Numbered from the stretch's first letter, positions 1-13,079 are shown. The stretch is 64,000 bases of DNA from Xanthostigma xanthostigma (GCA_963575645.1 OY754475.1:3100001-3164000), one strand, 5' to 3'. Numbers and translations are program-made. Notes: generated by a model from the sequence alone, not told the origin.

Positions 1-209
1 TCATGATAATTCCGAAGGGAAAGTTGTATTCTTATGCTAAAAAAAATGAATTTGAATTTTCTCTTCTAAAGTTTGCAATCATTCGCGCAATTTTCTTTCA
101 GAGACAATGGCAGCATCGCTGCATCCATTTATAAGTTTTTTTTAGATTCAAAGCAGATGTGGATAATAGGGTGGGTCCAGGGGATCAATAAAAAATGTGT
201 TAAAACACG

Positions 210-360
210 CCTCAATTTGGCGGCCGTATTATAACGGTGAATGACGTCACAAAAAACGTGTGCATAGAAGTAAATGGATGTAGTTTTTTTCAGTAACGTA
301 ATAAATCGGCATACGTTTTATAACGTCATTCGCCGTCATATCACGGCTGCTATATTGCGG
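210..360. repeat. Small fold-back MITE-like element
   Basis: Imperfect inverted arms of ~40 nt (left from 210, right ending at 360). Both contain GGCGGCCGT/GGCAGCCGT-type sequence and GAATGACGT. No coding content. The superfamily is not assigned. Confidence 0.55.
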
Positions 361-1042
361 TACCACTGTCTTCTGAAATCAGGGCTTTAGATTGTTTTCA
401 AACGACTATACAAGAAAAGTTTGATATCCTGTGAGTTTCAGGTTCGTGTTCGGGCAGTGATTTATTTACTTTTTTAACTTATGTACTTAGAACCATTTTG
501 AAGTTAATGGCAACATAGTTGTCTGTATTTCCGTAATAAAAGTTGATTCGTAATGTGGAAGGTGGTTACATAGGCATTTATTATTATAAAATATAAACTA
601 ACACTTATTCTTATTTTTACTCAATTTTTCTTATTTATTTTTTTTCTTTCTAGTTGTAAAATAACTCGATAGAGAGGTACATTTTCATTACATTTGCCGT
701 TCCGCTGTCGTCCTAGTGCCTATTTTACGATTGTACACTTTCCATAATATAAATGCCGTTGAATAACAATTTCATGTTTTGCACTCTAAATAATTGAATA
801 TACACACTTTTAGGTCAACTTTTTTAACGCCCGGTTCTGATAATTTGTCTGTGTTGAATTATATAATTAAATTTTTGTTCTTGTATCACCATTAAAAATT
901 ATCTTACATTGTTCTTCTGCGGAAAAACTTTTTTAATGATTAAATCCGTTAAAATTTACGTTATGTAAAACACTTTGTTTCTTTTTTATTTTAGGAGTTG
1001 GCGTGTTTAAAAGAAAATGGTTTTCATTGTAGTATAGGTACT
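361..1042. other. AT-rich intergenic stretch, no feature recognised
   Basis: No ORF with coding character, no terminal repeats and no similarity seen to other parts of the window. Confidence 0.4.
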
Positions 1043-1264
1043 TCTAAAGATTATGAAGACGTAAGTTTGTATGTAGGAGGTAATCTCCGAAACTGCTCAT
1101 CCAATTTTTTTCACCAGCATGTACAATGGGCCTTCAGGATAAACATACGCTATAATAATAGGCTAAAATAAAAGCGCTTTTCGTGGAGACCAATTTTGCA
1201 ACGTAAGTCGACGAAAAAACGGCGGCAATCTACAAATTCGGGCGACGCCGGAACGAGCCGCTGG
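1043..1264 (+). mobile_element. Non-autonomous Helitron, complete 222 bp copy
   Basis: Starts with TC (TCTAAAGATTATGAAGACG) and ends in a CCGG-rich hairpin followed by CTGG, with a T immediately after, which is the Helitron pattern of 5' TC, 3' CTRR and an A|T target. It has the same length and internal order as the copy at 41623-41844: a GGAGGTAATCTCCGA segment, then AAAAGCGCTTTTCGTGGAG. Confidence 0.65.
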
Positions 1265-1638
1265 TGTTCAATATATTTCATTCCAAAATTGTAAGAAAGT
1301 CTCCTTTTTCTCTATCCTCGACTCTCGCTTAGCCAGTATTATTTCGTTGAAGCGAAATTGAATTTGTCTTTTGTTTAACTGAGTTTTTCTGGCCACACGA
1401 ACTAATATCCTAGTTGGCGACACAATGGAACCACCTGTTGAAGTTTTGTTTTGTTTTCTGCGCCTTGCAATTTCTTTGATAGATTGTTTTCAATTACTCC
1501 AAAGTTCCGTAAAATTTTCCACTATAATAAAAACGAGTCTGTTTTATTACATAACTAAACGACAAATAACATTACGTTTTGTTTTTTATTTTTTGTCAGA
1601 GTAAAATAATACTTTTTATTCTTAAAAATTGAACCTAT

Positions 1639-1692
1639 AATAGTATATTGTGCAACTAGTGCGACAATGCCGCACGAGTTGCACATACTATT
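1639..1692. repeat. Compact palindromic repeat
   Basis: Near-perfect hairpin: AATAGTATATTGTGCAACT pairs with AGTTGCACATACTATT. The same outer sequence starts the MITE copies at 31780 and 53651, so this is probably a minimal relic of that family. Confidence 0.5.
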
Positions 1693-3076
1693 TTTTATTA
1701 CGAATTAAATTAAATTAAAATTAAAATTTTATTACGAATTAAAAAAAGAAATTAGAAGTAATAAAAATTAAAATTAAATCATTAAAAAGTTGACAATTCA
1801 GTTAAAATTGTTATTGCATTGGTAACTATGGTGACTCTGAATTTGCGTGCGGCAAACAATAATTTCAGTGCGGCAAATAAAGTTTCCGCACGCAAATGAA
1901 AATAGCTACTTTTCAACCGTAACAGCGTGCGTAAACATACCACTTTTCCCGCATGAGTAATAAAAAGTAAATGTATTGCCCGTTCTTAATTTATTTGAAC
2001 CCTTTACAACCGGCGAAACCTTTTTTGTTTTTGATTGAAAGAACCTAGTATAATTAATATAAAAAAATTGTGTAATCCTGCTTAACTGTGAGAATAACGC
2101 TCACGAAATAACCATGCGAAACTGGTTGCGCTCACAAAAATTAATGTTTATCGCGGCAAAAAAAAATTGTCGTAAGTCACGCCCGTGTAGAATCGGTTGC
2201 AAAGGGTTAAGTGTTTTTCTTTTTACCCTTTCAGCATACTTAAAATATAAATTCAAAATGATGATTGCTTATTTTTTCGAACTGGTTTTAATGGATATAT
2301 GAGGCCATGTTACATTAATACTAAAAAAAAAATATTGGATATTCCTGAAAATTTAAATTTTAAATGGATGTTTTTTTTTATATAGTCACATCTCGTTTCA
2401 TTAACTGTTTTACATACGTTTTTAGTTACGTGTAAATATATGGAAATTATTTAGTCCCGTCACTTTTTCATATCGCGATTTTTCTATAAATTATTTCAAT
2501 AATAAATAACAGTTTACTTGTAGGCGTTGATGACCTCGATGTCTATAATCATATCAATCTAGGAGTTTACTAAATACTAAATAAAGAAGTCTCACTTAAC
2601 TTCAACCTATATAAAATCGTCAATGCTTGTTCGGATTGGTAAATAACAAAAGACAACGGTTCACGTTTTTGGTTTTCTTTTGTTATAAAACTGCTCACTT
2701 CACCTAACCTCGACAGCGAGTGCAAAATTGTTATCTGTTTCTTTTTTTAAAGTAAATATTTGGCACGTAAAAACTCGATCACTGAATTATTCAGTTGGAA
2801 ATAATATGGTCTGAACATTGTGAATGGAATTCCAATTTTATCCATCAGTGAATAAACTTAATATATTAGGGGACATCTGTCCCAACATAATATAGTTTCA
2901 GCTGCCTTATTACGATTTTGTACGGAAAATTCAGCGAAAATGACGAACAAATTTCTATTTTCGTCGCAATTCTTTAACGTCTTGTAGACAAACCTACGTT
3001 AAAATACTTTTTTTATCCGGCTGTAGGGTTATATTTGCGTTTAGTATCGGTCAAGAAGACTAGAGATTTGAAGGTG
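1693..3076. other. AT-rich intergenic stretch, no gene
   Basis: Only low-complexity A/T-rich sequence and short repeated phrases such as GTGCGGCAAA (1846-1870) are seen. The short reading frame at 2114-2302 has no recognisable domain. Confidence 0.4.
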
Positions 3077-3504
3077 TTAAGAGTATTCGTCCCTGCAAAT
3101 ACCTCCTGCACCCTTCATCTCAAATCTTTTCCCTTCGCCTAAAAACGGTTCGCGCTCTCCCGACGCTATTTTTAAAGCTAGAGGGTTCTGGTAAACGCCA
3201 AATTAAAGACAAAGAATCAGGCTACAGATCCTTCAGGCGAATTTTTTGAAAAAAAATTCCTGAAAAAACTTACAACCTTTTGAAAAAAATAATAAGTTAC
3301 GTAATATTTCACACGTAAGCGAAACTGTTTTTCAAAAAATTCGCCTGAAGGATCTGTAGTCTGATTCTTTGTCTTTAATTTGACGTTTACCAGAACCCTC
3401 TAGCTTTAAAAATAGCGTCGGGAGAGCGCGAACCGTTTTTAGGCGAGGGGAAAAGATTTGAGATGAAGGGTGCAGGGGATATTTGCAGGGACGAATACTC
3501 TTAA
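3077..3504. mobile_element. 428 bp fold-back MITE, copy 1 (TTAA ends)
   Basis: Two arms of ~180 nt are near-perfect reverse complements. The element starts TTAAGAGTATTCGTCCC and ends with its reverse complement, with TTAA at both outer edges. A copy of exactly the same length lies at 39678-40105. The TTAA edges suggest a TTAA-targeting superfamily (piggyBac or Kolobok type), but that is inference. Reading frames within it are by-products of the palindrome. Confidence 0.85.
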
Positions 3505-3629
3505 TGGCTTCCACTGCACAAGGAGGATGCACAGGAACAACGCATCCAAAGATCAACTCCTCTCTTCTCAAGTTCAGTCAGCTTTATCTCTAGCGTATTT
3601 GGTGACAATTATTCATGTTTATAATTTGA

Positions 3630-3724
3630 CTAGTCGACCGGTCCGGCTTCGCTCGAATTTGTAGATTGCTACAGTTTTTCCGTCGACTTACGGTGCCAAA
3701 ATTGATATCCACGAAAAGCGATTT
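3630..3724 (-). mobile_element. Helitron 3'-end fragment (minus orientation)
   Basis: Begins with CTAG and a GACCGGTCCGGCTTCGCTCG hairpin stretch, then CCGTCGACTTACG and CCACGAAAAGCG, matching the 3' half of the 222 bp Helitron family in reverse. The 5' half is missing. Confidence 0.6.
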
Positions 3725-3869
3725 ACATTAAAATTTGTATAGTAAACTATCCTTAAAAGATAGACATATGGCATCGCGGAATTTTCTGTAAATCTATAAA
3801 AGAGGAAGAATTCCACCATAAATCGTTTTGTTGCATCTCAAAGGGATAGGCAGTGTTTTCGATAAAAGC

Positions 3870-4067
3870 TTCTAGTCGGCTTGATTTTTTCCGACATCTT
3901 CAACAATCATCGTCACAAAACATTAATGAATTATACACATAAACCTTTCTCTTGAATCACTCGGTCCATTGGAGAAAACCGTATGAAAAACAGTTCGGTA
4001 GTTTTTGAGTTTATCGCGTTCAGACAGACAGACGCGGCGACGGGACTTCGTTTTATAAAATATGTAT
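3870..4067. repeat. Diverged LINE-like dispersed repeat tail
   Basis: Contains CTTGAATCACTC and then TTCAGACAGACAGACG, a type of repeat tail widely seen in arthropod genomes and usually linked to non-LTR or Helitron elements. No reverse-transcriptase coding sequence is present. Family assignment is uncertain. Confidence 0.4.
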
Positions 4068-5094
4068 TGATATCATTGACGTGTAAACATTTTTTCTGGC
4101 CCCTTTACCCACAATTTCAACAAGTTATGACAGTATAAAATCATTATTATTAATAGTGAATATTTTTGGCAACTTTCCGTAGATATTATGATGTATTATA
4201 ACTTTTATATGATGATAAACTTTAATGTAACTTTTCTCAATTACACGATGAATCAATCAAACTAAAGTTTTTCAACATGTCGATAAAAGCTATCCAGAAA
4301 AGCTTGTAAACTGTATCTATTAAACACAATATTACACATTTACACAGGGCCGTATTACGTGATTTATTCGTTTTTAAGTACGGTTTTAACGAGGGTTTTT
4401 TTTAAATATAGCTGATTCCAAGATAGGCTAGTAAATAGAAATTTCGCACGAAGCGAGTCCACTATTTCAGAATTCTACGAACAAGTAAAAATATCAGTTA
4501 AAAATGTTATTTGATCGTAGACCCAGATAATCCGAATATAAATAAGTAGTGTAATAATTTATATAGACATCCGAGCGACATAGGGAAGAAGCCTTGTTAT
4601 TTTTTATCAAAAGAAATGTAAACGACGAACTTTCAGAATACTCAATTTTTGCGCAACTAATAGGCAATTTAAAATGTCAATTCTCGAACAAATTAATGTT
4701 TCCTAGTATTGGAAAGAGATTGTTATTTTTATAAATAAAGTCGCTGTAGCCATTCCTTAAGCATTCCCTTTTAAATTAAATCTTTACTTTGATGTTTTGT
4801 ATTCAAATTAACAATACAAAAGGGAATCCAATCTCGTTCAATATGTGTGTTTGTGCGTGTGTGTGTGATATGTTTTCAGCTTTGTATTAAAAGAAACTTA
4901 TTTTTTCTTCTTTTGATGACACAAAATAAATTGAAGTCTGAATACTGATCATATCAATGGCCGTATAAAAGAAATAAATAAACGCCCTGTGATTTGAAAA
5001 AGGAAAGTATCAAAAAAAAAATTCTTTTGAAATTGCGTAATTTTCGAACGTCTTAAATCACGTTTATAGGATTCAACAGATTTAATGATAATAA
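4068..5094. other. Intergenic stretch, no gene
   Basis: AT-rich, with a short GT-rich microsatellite near 4842-4868. Nothing else recognised. Confidence 0.4.
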
Positions 5095-5796
5095 CTAGCG
5101 GTCCGGACCGGCTTTGTAAATTACCACCGTTTTTTCGTCAACTTGTGTTGCAATAGTTATTGGCGTAACTAGTAGTCTAAGTCATTCATCGCGCTGACAG
5201 GTCATGACTTAGCCTACAAGTTGCGCCCATAATTTTATTCAACAATTGCGCGTTATTCATGTTTTAATTATAATGAGATGTTGTAAATATTTATATTTAT
5301 TTCTTTATAAAAAAAACTGTCAATACTAACAGCACCAAACAGCACGATTCAATGTTTTGGTTTGAGGTTAGCCGGTTATGAATAAACTCCATGTCAAAAA
5401 CATTCGGCCTCTCAATTTTAGCCTCAATGGGTAACAATGGAGTTGTTGTTACCTACTATTTCGTTACGACTCAGAAAATAGTTACGTTTATTTTCATTAC
5501 TCCACAATGGCCGAGCTAGTAGGAATCTTCATTGAGTTATGACAAGTAATTGTCACCAGTCGGTAAATGGCTATTTAGGGTTCGGTTTTTAGGCATGATA
5601 AAACATGAATAACGCGCATGAGCTGAATAAAATTAGTCTCTACGAAAAGCGCCTTTTATTTTACCGCAATAATATAATATAGCCTATGTCCATCCTGAAG
5701 GTTCATTCTAAAAATTGGTGAAAACAATTTTGTTTTCGGAGATTACCTCCTACATCTAAACTTACAAACTTTATCTCTTTATAATATTAGTGTAGA
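5095..5796 (-). mobile_element. Helitron (minus orientation) split by a nested element
   Basis: The 3' CTAG and hairpin (5095-5154) and the 5' part (5635-5796, ending at TC read in reverse) both match the 222 bp Helitron family. The internal join is interrupted just after GTTGCAA by ~475 bp of foreign sequence, described separately. Confidence 0.6.
5155..5634. mobile_element. Nested MITE inside a Helitron
   Basis: Foreign sequence between the two Helitron halves. Inverted repeats of ~36 nt containing GCGCGTTATTCATGTTTTA lie at 5230-5265 and 5599-5634. The left 75 bp (5155-5229) lies outside the left repeat and may be a further small insertion with CTAAGTCAT/ATGACTTAG arms. Confidence 0.5.
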
Positions 5797-6020
5797 TAGC
5801 TTTCAATGGAAACACTAAGTCAATTTGCAAATATTATTCAGATTGAAGGAAGTTGTACTGCGGAAAATAACAAAAAAAGTAATTGTTTAAGACTACAAAG
5901 TGATACTTCTTGGCCATTTTGCTAAACCAACTAAATGCATCCTAATCTAGTTCATAAATAATGCGTCAGTTTCCGGTTTTGAAGATCGTGGTCCATTGGT
6001 ATTTCTATCTAACTTTTCAT

Positions 6021-6247
6021 CTACAACTGTGGTAGACATTATCAAAGGCGATGTGGCATCGGGCGAAATATCCTTCTAGATAAGAGTGTCGATGATTGCT
6101 ATCTAAGCATGAGTATGTTTTCTACTCGGTCGTAGTAGGAAGCACGACCTACGACCGAGCAGAGAAGACACACTTACCTGTCACCCGTCTAGAAGGACAC
6201 CTCTTCCGCTGTCACAGCGCCTTCGATAATGTCTCCCGCAGTTATAG
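6021..6247. repeat. Fold-back element with codon-like arms
   Basis: Left and right arms pair over most of ~100 nt: GTAGACATTATC against GATAATGTCTCC, and CTACTCGGTCGTAG against CTACGACCGAG near the centre. Read outward-in, both arms give a similar short peptide (DII-G-V...SF) before a stop. The origin is unknown. Confidence 0.45.
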
Positions 6248-6796
6248 ATCAATATATCGTGGATAACAAGCCTGGAAACCAAAAAGATTTGGAACGACTC
6301 TGGCTGCAAAAGCCTGCGTACTTGGATTGTCTTCCTCAGTCTGTCTATTTTTAACGTGTCACTTTTTTGCTACAGCGCTATAAGATTTCATTTCGAAAAA
6401 AAATACAATTTATGATAATCTAGACAAAAAAAGAATTCGTTATATTACGTAGTGTTATAATTCAATTTGAACGGAAAGCAAGAAATTAATCTAATCTGAA
6501 AAGAGAATAGAGGAAATGGGTGAATATTTAACCATTGTGCAATTACCCATAGACATAGAAAATTAAATTAAATTGTTGGATCCGCATGAAGACAAACCTT
6601 ATGTACGTTTAGATAAACCTCCAGCTGTGCTTTTAGCGTCTTTCACGACCCATAAACATGTGACTGTGTTCACACGTAACTATAGCCGTCCAAATGTAGC
6701 TGTGCTCATCGTAGTCGACAGTGAAATTGTTATTTTTTTTATAACAACTGTAATTGTGATTGTTATTAACCGACCATTAATAAAAAGTTAAAAACT

Positions 6797-7036
6797 AAGA
6801 CCGCTGCATACTAGGCTGGTTTCCAAGCGTGGCACTGTGTTTTATATGCATGTTTTGAAGCTGGATTTGTAGACGTTTGACATGTTCAAAATTGACTTTT
6901 ATTGTCTCTGAACAGAGCACACTATATGATGTCACGTTTGTTTGCGGCGTTTTCCCATGTCGCCCACGTGACAATATACTCTTTTCTGATTGGTGCTTGG
7001 TCGAAAGCCAGCAGAGAATCAAACACGAAAAATAGC
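6797..7036. mobile_element. MITE fragment of the AAGACCGCTGCA family
   Basis: Starts AAGACCGCTGCATAC and includes CCCACGTGACAATATACT, both close to the copy at 24298-24923. The right terminal repeat is not seen. Its last part, CAGCAGAGAATCAAACACG, recurs near 56703, so more than one element may be joined here. Confidence 0.5.
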
Positions 7037-7614
7037 GCCAGAACGATATCGGTGCACTATTTTACCGACATCTTTGTGTTGAAGGAAATAAATTATGTTT
7101 TAGCGAACGGGGAATCACCGTAATTCAATTTCCAGTGACGTAACTGTGTAACAGTTTAGTTCAAGAACTGTTGTTTTGAAATACATAGCGGAACAGGTTA
7201 CTATTCAGTAACTGCTACTGTTATAAACTATGTTCGTAAATTGTTGTTGGAACTAGAATCAGTACGGACGTGCAGCCCTGGTTTCTTCTTTCGTAACACT
7301 AGTAGGGAACATTTTAAAAGTGATGACGAGGAAAAAGTAATGTTATGAAACATCTCAGTAAATATTTTATGGACTGACACTAAAGCTTTACTATATTGAT
7401 TCGACTTACGATCATAAATCAGGAAATAAAACCGATAATGACACACTGAAATCAATTAATACTTAAAATGTACAGGTTTATAGCTTCTAAAGTTCCAAGT
7501 TCTTAAGTAAAAGAATGGTACTAACAATTTAGATTAATATTAATTTTTCACTATTTCATAATATTGAAGTGAATTTCGCAAATGGCTACTCGGTGAGTAG
7601 ACATTACGTTTGGC

Positions 7615-8520
7615 TTAAGGACGTAGTCCTATGTCCAGGCTCGTTTTCAACCGTTATTTCAGAAATTTTTTTTAATATCAAAATAATGTAGGATGTTTTC
7701 AATTTTGTTACATGTTTTTACTGACATCGTAAACTAAGACAAAAAATGTTTTTTTGGTTAATTTTACGCCATTTTATAATTGTTTTTTTAACCTAAAGTA
7801 GACAACTTTAAGTGGAGGTAGGTGGGTAGCGCGGGTGATAACGTCACTTGGAGTCAACTGAATTATAAAAATTAAATTGGTTATTGTTTCGTAGGCTAGT
7901 GGCTCTATCCCGTACTAGAAATAAACATTTTTATTGATAAATAACAAAATAGCGGATTTTAGAAAAAAAACAACGAGAAAATCGAGATTTTTTCGTTGAA
8001 AATCGGTTAAAAAAATAGAAATAATTTTTATAATTAAGTAATTCTAGTACCGGACGGAGCTATTGTTGTGTAGAATACCCTGTGCAAAACTGAAAGCCAT
8101 CGGTTGTATACAATTGTTTCAATCACCCGCGCCGCTTAGAAAAACGTAGTTTTGAGAAAAACGCGTTTAAAGTTTTAATTTCAGATTTCTTACAAAAAAA
8201 TAAAAATGAATATTTACACTAATCAGCTATGTCTGGTGAATATTAAACATTCCGTTTCTTCAAAGGCATCGTTTTCTGTTAATTTGTTTGCTCTACTCTG
8301 CGAGAGTATAAGGGTAACGTGATAACAATTGAGAGGTAAAAGCAGGTAAGAGTCTTACCGTAAGACCGTTGCTGCTCTCGACTATATGCTATAGCTTTGT
8401 AAATATTTAATATTTCGTTCTAAAATCTTTACAGTATTTTCTCAATATATTATACTTACTAAAAATGTAAAAAAAATAAATTCGTTTTTTCAAAACCCGA
8501 ACACCAGACTACGTCCTTAA
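7615..8520. mobile_element. TTAA-ended MITE-like element, 906 bp
   Basis: Terminal inverted repeats begin TTAAGGACGTAGTC at 7615 and end with its reverse complement at 8520; similarity extends ~25 nt inward. The interior has no significant ORF. Confidence 0.55.
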
Positions 8521-8959
8521 ACTTCGCCCATAATATGTCAAATCTCAGTTGAAGACGATTAATTTGACCACACAAAATACCCAAACTTTAGATATTTTTT
8601 CACTCTTTTAGGAAACATTTCAGAGCTGTGTTATATTCTAGGCTTATAAAAAAACGATACACTGAATTCAATGAACGTAGCAGAAATTACTTACATTCGA
8701 GATATTTGATATAATAAAATTGAAACATAGTAAAATGACGACAAAGTACATCTCTGATATTGAATTTGAAAACAGAGCAAGTTGATTCTCTCCGTCTTTG
8801 TTCGTCAGTCACTGTGATGACCGCAGGATAACGGTTAAATGTTCAACCAGACTTTCTTGCAGGATTATAAAAGGATTAGAACGTTTGTATGCTTTCTCAA
8901 ACATGCTCTTTTCAAACTAAAAATGAAACTAAATAAACTTTGACAACGTTGCGAAACTT

Positions 8960-11668
8960 TTGACTATTATTATTAACTTCCAAACGACTAATTATACAGA
9001 TGTGGGGGTGGTCGGAATCGATTCAGAGCAATTTTTAACATAAGTATAACCTCAGTTGTAAGTCGTATGCAAAAATGTGACAGTGATTTTAGTATTCAAA
9101 TTTTTTACACTTTAAACCGTTATAGCGTCTAAACTAAACGAGATACGAATTTGGGCGTAGGCCCAATCGATTCAGCGTACTTTTTTCTATAAGACTCGGT
9201 ACTATTAAGCATATCTGAAAAAATTATATATTTAGCCAAATATCGCAAAACGTTCATGTTTTCATACGCGTTTTGCAAAAATGCAACTTTTTAAGACACT
9301 AAGCGACTTTTGGACCGTTCTATACTAACCGAACTTATAGAAAATTTCAAGCTGAATCGATTCCGACAATCCACAACCTTGTATCACTTTTAGTTTCAGA
9401 GATATTAGCGTTTATTTATTTTATTTGAGGAAAATTTAAAAGCGCCGTAACTTTCAAACGACTAATGATACAGAAGTGGGGGTGATCAGAATCGATTCAG
9501 CGGGATTTTTTACATAAGAATAACCTCTGTTGTAAGTCGTATGCGAACAATATGACAGTGATTTTTGTGTTTTTTTAAAATCGGAAAAAGTAAGAAGGGG
9601 GGACCCTTCTTACAAAATTGGAAAATTTTTGAAAAATAGATTCGTTTGATATCATGCATACTTATAGAAAAAATCATTCTGAATCGATTCCGACCACCCG
9701 CAACCTCGTATCTCTTTTGGTTTCGGAGATATAGCCATTTTAAAGTGTTTAATATTTTTACACTTTAAACCGTCATAGCGTCTAAACTAAGCGAGATACG
9801 AATTTGGGCGTAGGCCCAATCGATTCAGCGTACTTTTTTCTATAAGACACGTTACTATTAAGCATATCTGAAAAAATTATATATTTTGCCAAATATCGCA
9901 AAACGTTCATGTTTTCATATGCGTTTTGCAAAAATGCAACTTTTTAAGACACTAAGCGACTTTTGTACAGTTCTATACTAACCGAACTTATAGGAAATTT
10001 CAAGCTGAATCGATTCCGACAATCCACAACCTCGTATCACTTTTAGTTTCAGAGATATTAGCGTTTATTTATTTTATTTGAGAAAAATTTAAAAGCGTCG
10101 TAACTTTCAACCGTCTAATGATACAGAAGTGGGGGTGATCAGAATCGATTCAACGCGATTTTTTACATAAGAATAACCTCTGTTGTAAGTCGTATGCGAA
10201 CAATATGACAGTGATTTTTGTGTTTTTTTAAAATCGGAAAAAGTAAGAAGGGGGGACCCTTCTTACAAAATTGGAAAATTTTTGAAAAATAGATTCGTTT
10301 GATATCATGCATACTTATAGAAAAAATCATTCTGAATCGATTCCGACCACCCGCAACCTCGTATCTCTTTTGGTTTCGGAGATATAGCCATTTTAAAGTG
10401 TTTAATATTTTTACACTTTAAACCGTCATAGCGTCTAAACTAAGCGAGATACGAATTTGGGCGTAGGCCCAATCGATTCAGCGTACTTTTTTCTATAAGA
10501 CACGTTACTATTAAGCATATCTGAAAAAATTATATATTTTGCCAAATATCGCAAAACGTTCATGTTTTCATATGCGTTTTGCAAAAATGCAACTTTTTAA
10601 GACACTAAGCGACTTTTGGACCGTTCTATACTAACCGAACTTATAGAAAATTTCAAGCTGAATCGATTCCGACAATCCACAACCTTGTATCACTTTTAGT
10701 TTCAGAGATATTAGCGTTTATTTATTTTATTTGAGAAAAATTTAAAAGCGCCGTAACTTTCAACCGTCTAATGATACAGAAGTGGGGGTGATCAGAATCG
10801 ATTCAACGCGATTTTTTACATAAGAATAACCTCTGTTGTAAGTCGTATGCGAACAATATGACAGTGATTTTTGTGTTTTTTTAAAATCGGAAAAAGTAGG
10901 AAGGGGGGACCCTTCTTACAAAATTGGAAAATTTTTGAAAAATAGATTCGTTTGATATCATGCATACTTATAGAAAAAATCATTCTGAATCGATTCCGAC
11001 CACCCGCAACCTCGTATCTCTTTTGATTTCGGAGATATGGCCATTTTAAAGTGTTTAATATTTTTATACTTTAAACCGTCATAGCGTCTAAACTAAGCGA
11101 GATACGAATTTGGGCGTAGGCCTAATCGATTCAGCGTACTTTTTTCTATAAGATCGGTACTATTAAGCATATCTGAAAAAATTATATATTTTGCCAAATA
11201 TCGCAAAACGTTCATGTTTTCATATGCGTTTTGCAAAAATGCAACTTTTTAAGACACTAAGCGACTTTTGGACCGTTCTATACTAACCGAACTTATAGAA
11301 AATTTCAAGCTGAATCGATTCCGACAATTCACAACCTTTTATCACTTTTAGTTTCAGAGATATTAGCGTTTATTTATTTTATTTGAGAAAAATTTAAAAA
11401 CGCCGTAACTTTCAAACGACTAATGATACAGATGTGGGGGTGATCAGAATCGATTCAGCGGGATTTTTTACATAAGAATAACCTCTGTTGTAAGTCGTAT
11501 GCGAACAATATGACTGTGATTTTTGTGTTTTTTTAAAATCGGAAAAAGTATGAAGGGGGTACCCTTCTTACAAAATTGGAAAATTTTTGAAAAATAGATT
11601 CGTTTAATATCATGCATACTTATAGAAAAAATCATTCTGAATGGATTCCGACAATCCGCAACTTCAGG
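8960..11668. repeat. Tandem satellite, ~653 bp higher-order unit, ~4 copies
   Basis: A phrase starting GATACAGAAGTGGGGG recurs at 9466, 10120, 10773 and 11425 (spacing 654, 653, 652). Each unit holds four AATCGATT palindromes at alternating ~191 and ~135 bp spacing (for example 9490, 9682, 9818, 10008, 10143), with flanks in alternating orientation. The unit is therefore two diverged ~326 bp halves, each an imperfect inverted repeat. One half has a GTAAGAAGGG/CCCTTCTTAC hairpin at its centre, the other a GCAAAACG/CGTTTTGC hairpin. The first unit (8995-9465) lacks a quarter unit and the last is truncated. No coding capacity. Confidence 0.9.
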
Positions 11669-12872
11669 ATAGAATTATCGTAAATATTCTGTGACGACCT
11701 GTTGTCTCTTTGATTTAATAATTTTCGGAATTTACGACGAATACCTTGCACACGTTAATTAAAACACGTGGAACTGGAAATCTGTTTAATGAAAAGGTGA
11801 GGAACTAATAAAAAAACGCACTAAAATCATAATGAAAATGAAGCATGTGGCTTTCTGTGTAATTAATAGAATCATAAAAATGGAGATAAAAGATGGTTCT
11901 TTTAATGTGCAAACATAATTGACGGTGTAGCATCAAAATATAAAACTCAATTTTATGATATTCTGCATCGGGCGACGAATTATATCACATCTTCACAATT
12001 GTAGATTGTATGTAACTCAGTAACTTGAATTTTGTTTGTTGACAGGGCTAAACTTTGTTACTAGAATTTCGCTTAAATTTATGTTCCACATCTGCCAGGC
12101 GTCCCACGACGGGTTAAATTTTTTCAATAATAAATTGAAAACCCAGTTGACACCCTCTCTAGTTCTCGGATTACATAAAGTTTGTAATAGGCCGCATGTT
12201 CGGCTTTTCTCAAATTAAGAAAAGATATTTTTAAAAACAATGCAAAAACAGCGGCTTCAACTGTTTAATGCTACCTGTGAAGCATTTGTTTTTTCGAGAG
12301 CGATTTGTTTTGTACCCTTAGGCATCAACTTCTAACACCTCTAAGTGGTTCTTACAATCAATTACAATGGAGGTACTAATGTTTTACTCCAGTCATGTGG
12401 AAAATGAAACGATAAGAAAATCCATTAACAGTCATCTCTCTTCTTCTACTCGCACTCTATCGTTGTTTCGCTCTATCTTTTGATTTATTAAATTTGCCAA
12501 TGTTCATTTGGATGCACAGTCTACAGGTAACGGTTTAAATATAAATAATGCAAGGTTTAAGCAACGAACAAAATAACTGCAACATTCTCGATAAATCACC
12601 TTCTTTCTCATGTCGATTATCCCCACTCCTTGCACTATCAATCCACTATTTTTAACCTAGCATGACTGTAATAGCCGTGAAACATTTTTGGATAGGTATT
12701 TGAGCCATCGTGACAATTTGTTTAACATTTCTTTTGTAATAAAATAAGTCGAACATCTGCTTGAAGGGCAGTGGGGCCTCGCCAAGCTTTTAAATTTTAT
12801 TGGCAAATAATATCTTCAAGGGATTTTAAAATTTAAACAACTTCTAATTTTATATTTAATAAAATAAAAAAT
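11669..12872. other. Intergenic stretch, no gene
   Basis: Follows the satellite. AT-rich, with short frames only (for example 12036-12218) and no repeat shared with the rest of the window. Confidence 0.4.
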
Positions 12873-13079
12873 GTAACGCCACGTTTTAAAAAGCCACGCC
12901 GCCACTGGTGTACCCTGGTGGTCATGTAAAAAAACAGAGGCAAGATGGCAGCGGAGCGTATGAACTAGGAAGTAGTGTTCATGTTAATAAAGTTAAATTA
13001 ATGAATGTGTTGAATTAAATATTATTTATGTTACAAACTTGCGTTAACAAATATGTTGAATAAAATAATAATAATTGTT
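12873..13079. repeat. Direct repeat, copy 1 (~205 bp)
   Basis: Shares long runs with 13746-13947, such as GCAGCGGAGCGTATGAACTA and GAAGTAGTGTTCATGTTAA. Contains a small CCACTGGTG...CTGGTGG inverted repeat. Confidence 0.7.

Noticed and set aside
3332-3664. Frames in the 428 bp element
   Set aside because: Translation of a palindromic MITE; the same peptide appears on both arms.
4842-4868. GT-rich microsatellite
   Set aside because: Short and imperfect; nothing unusual.
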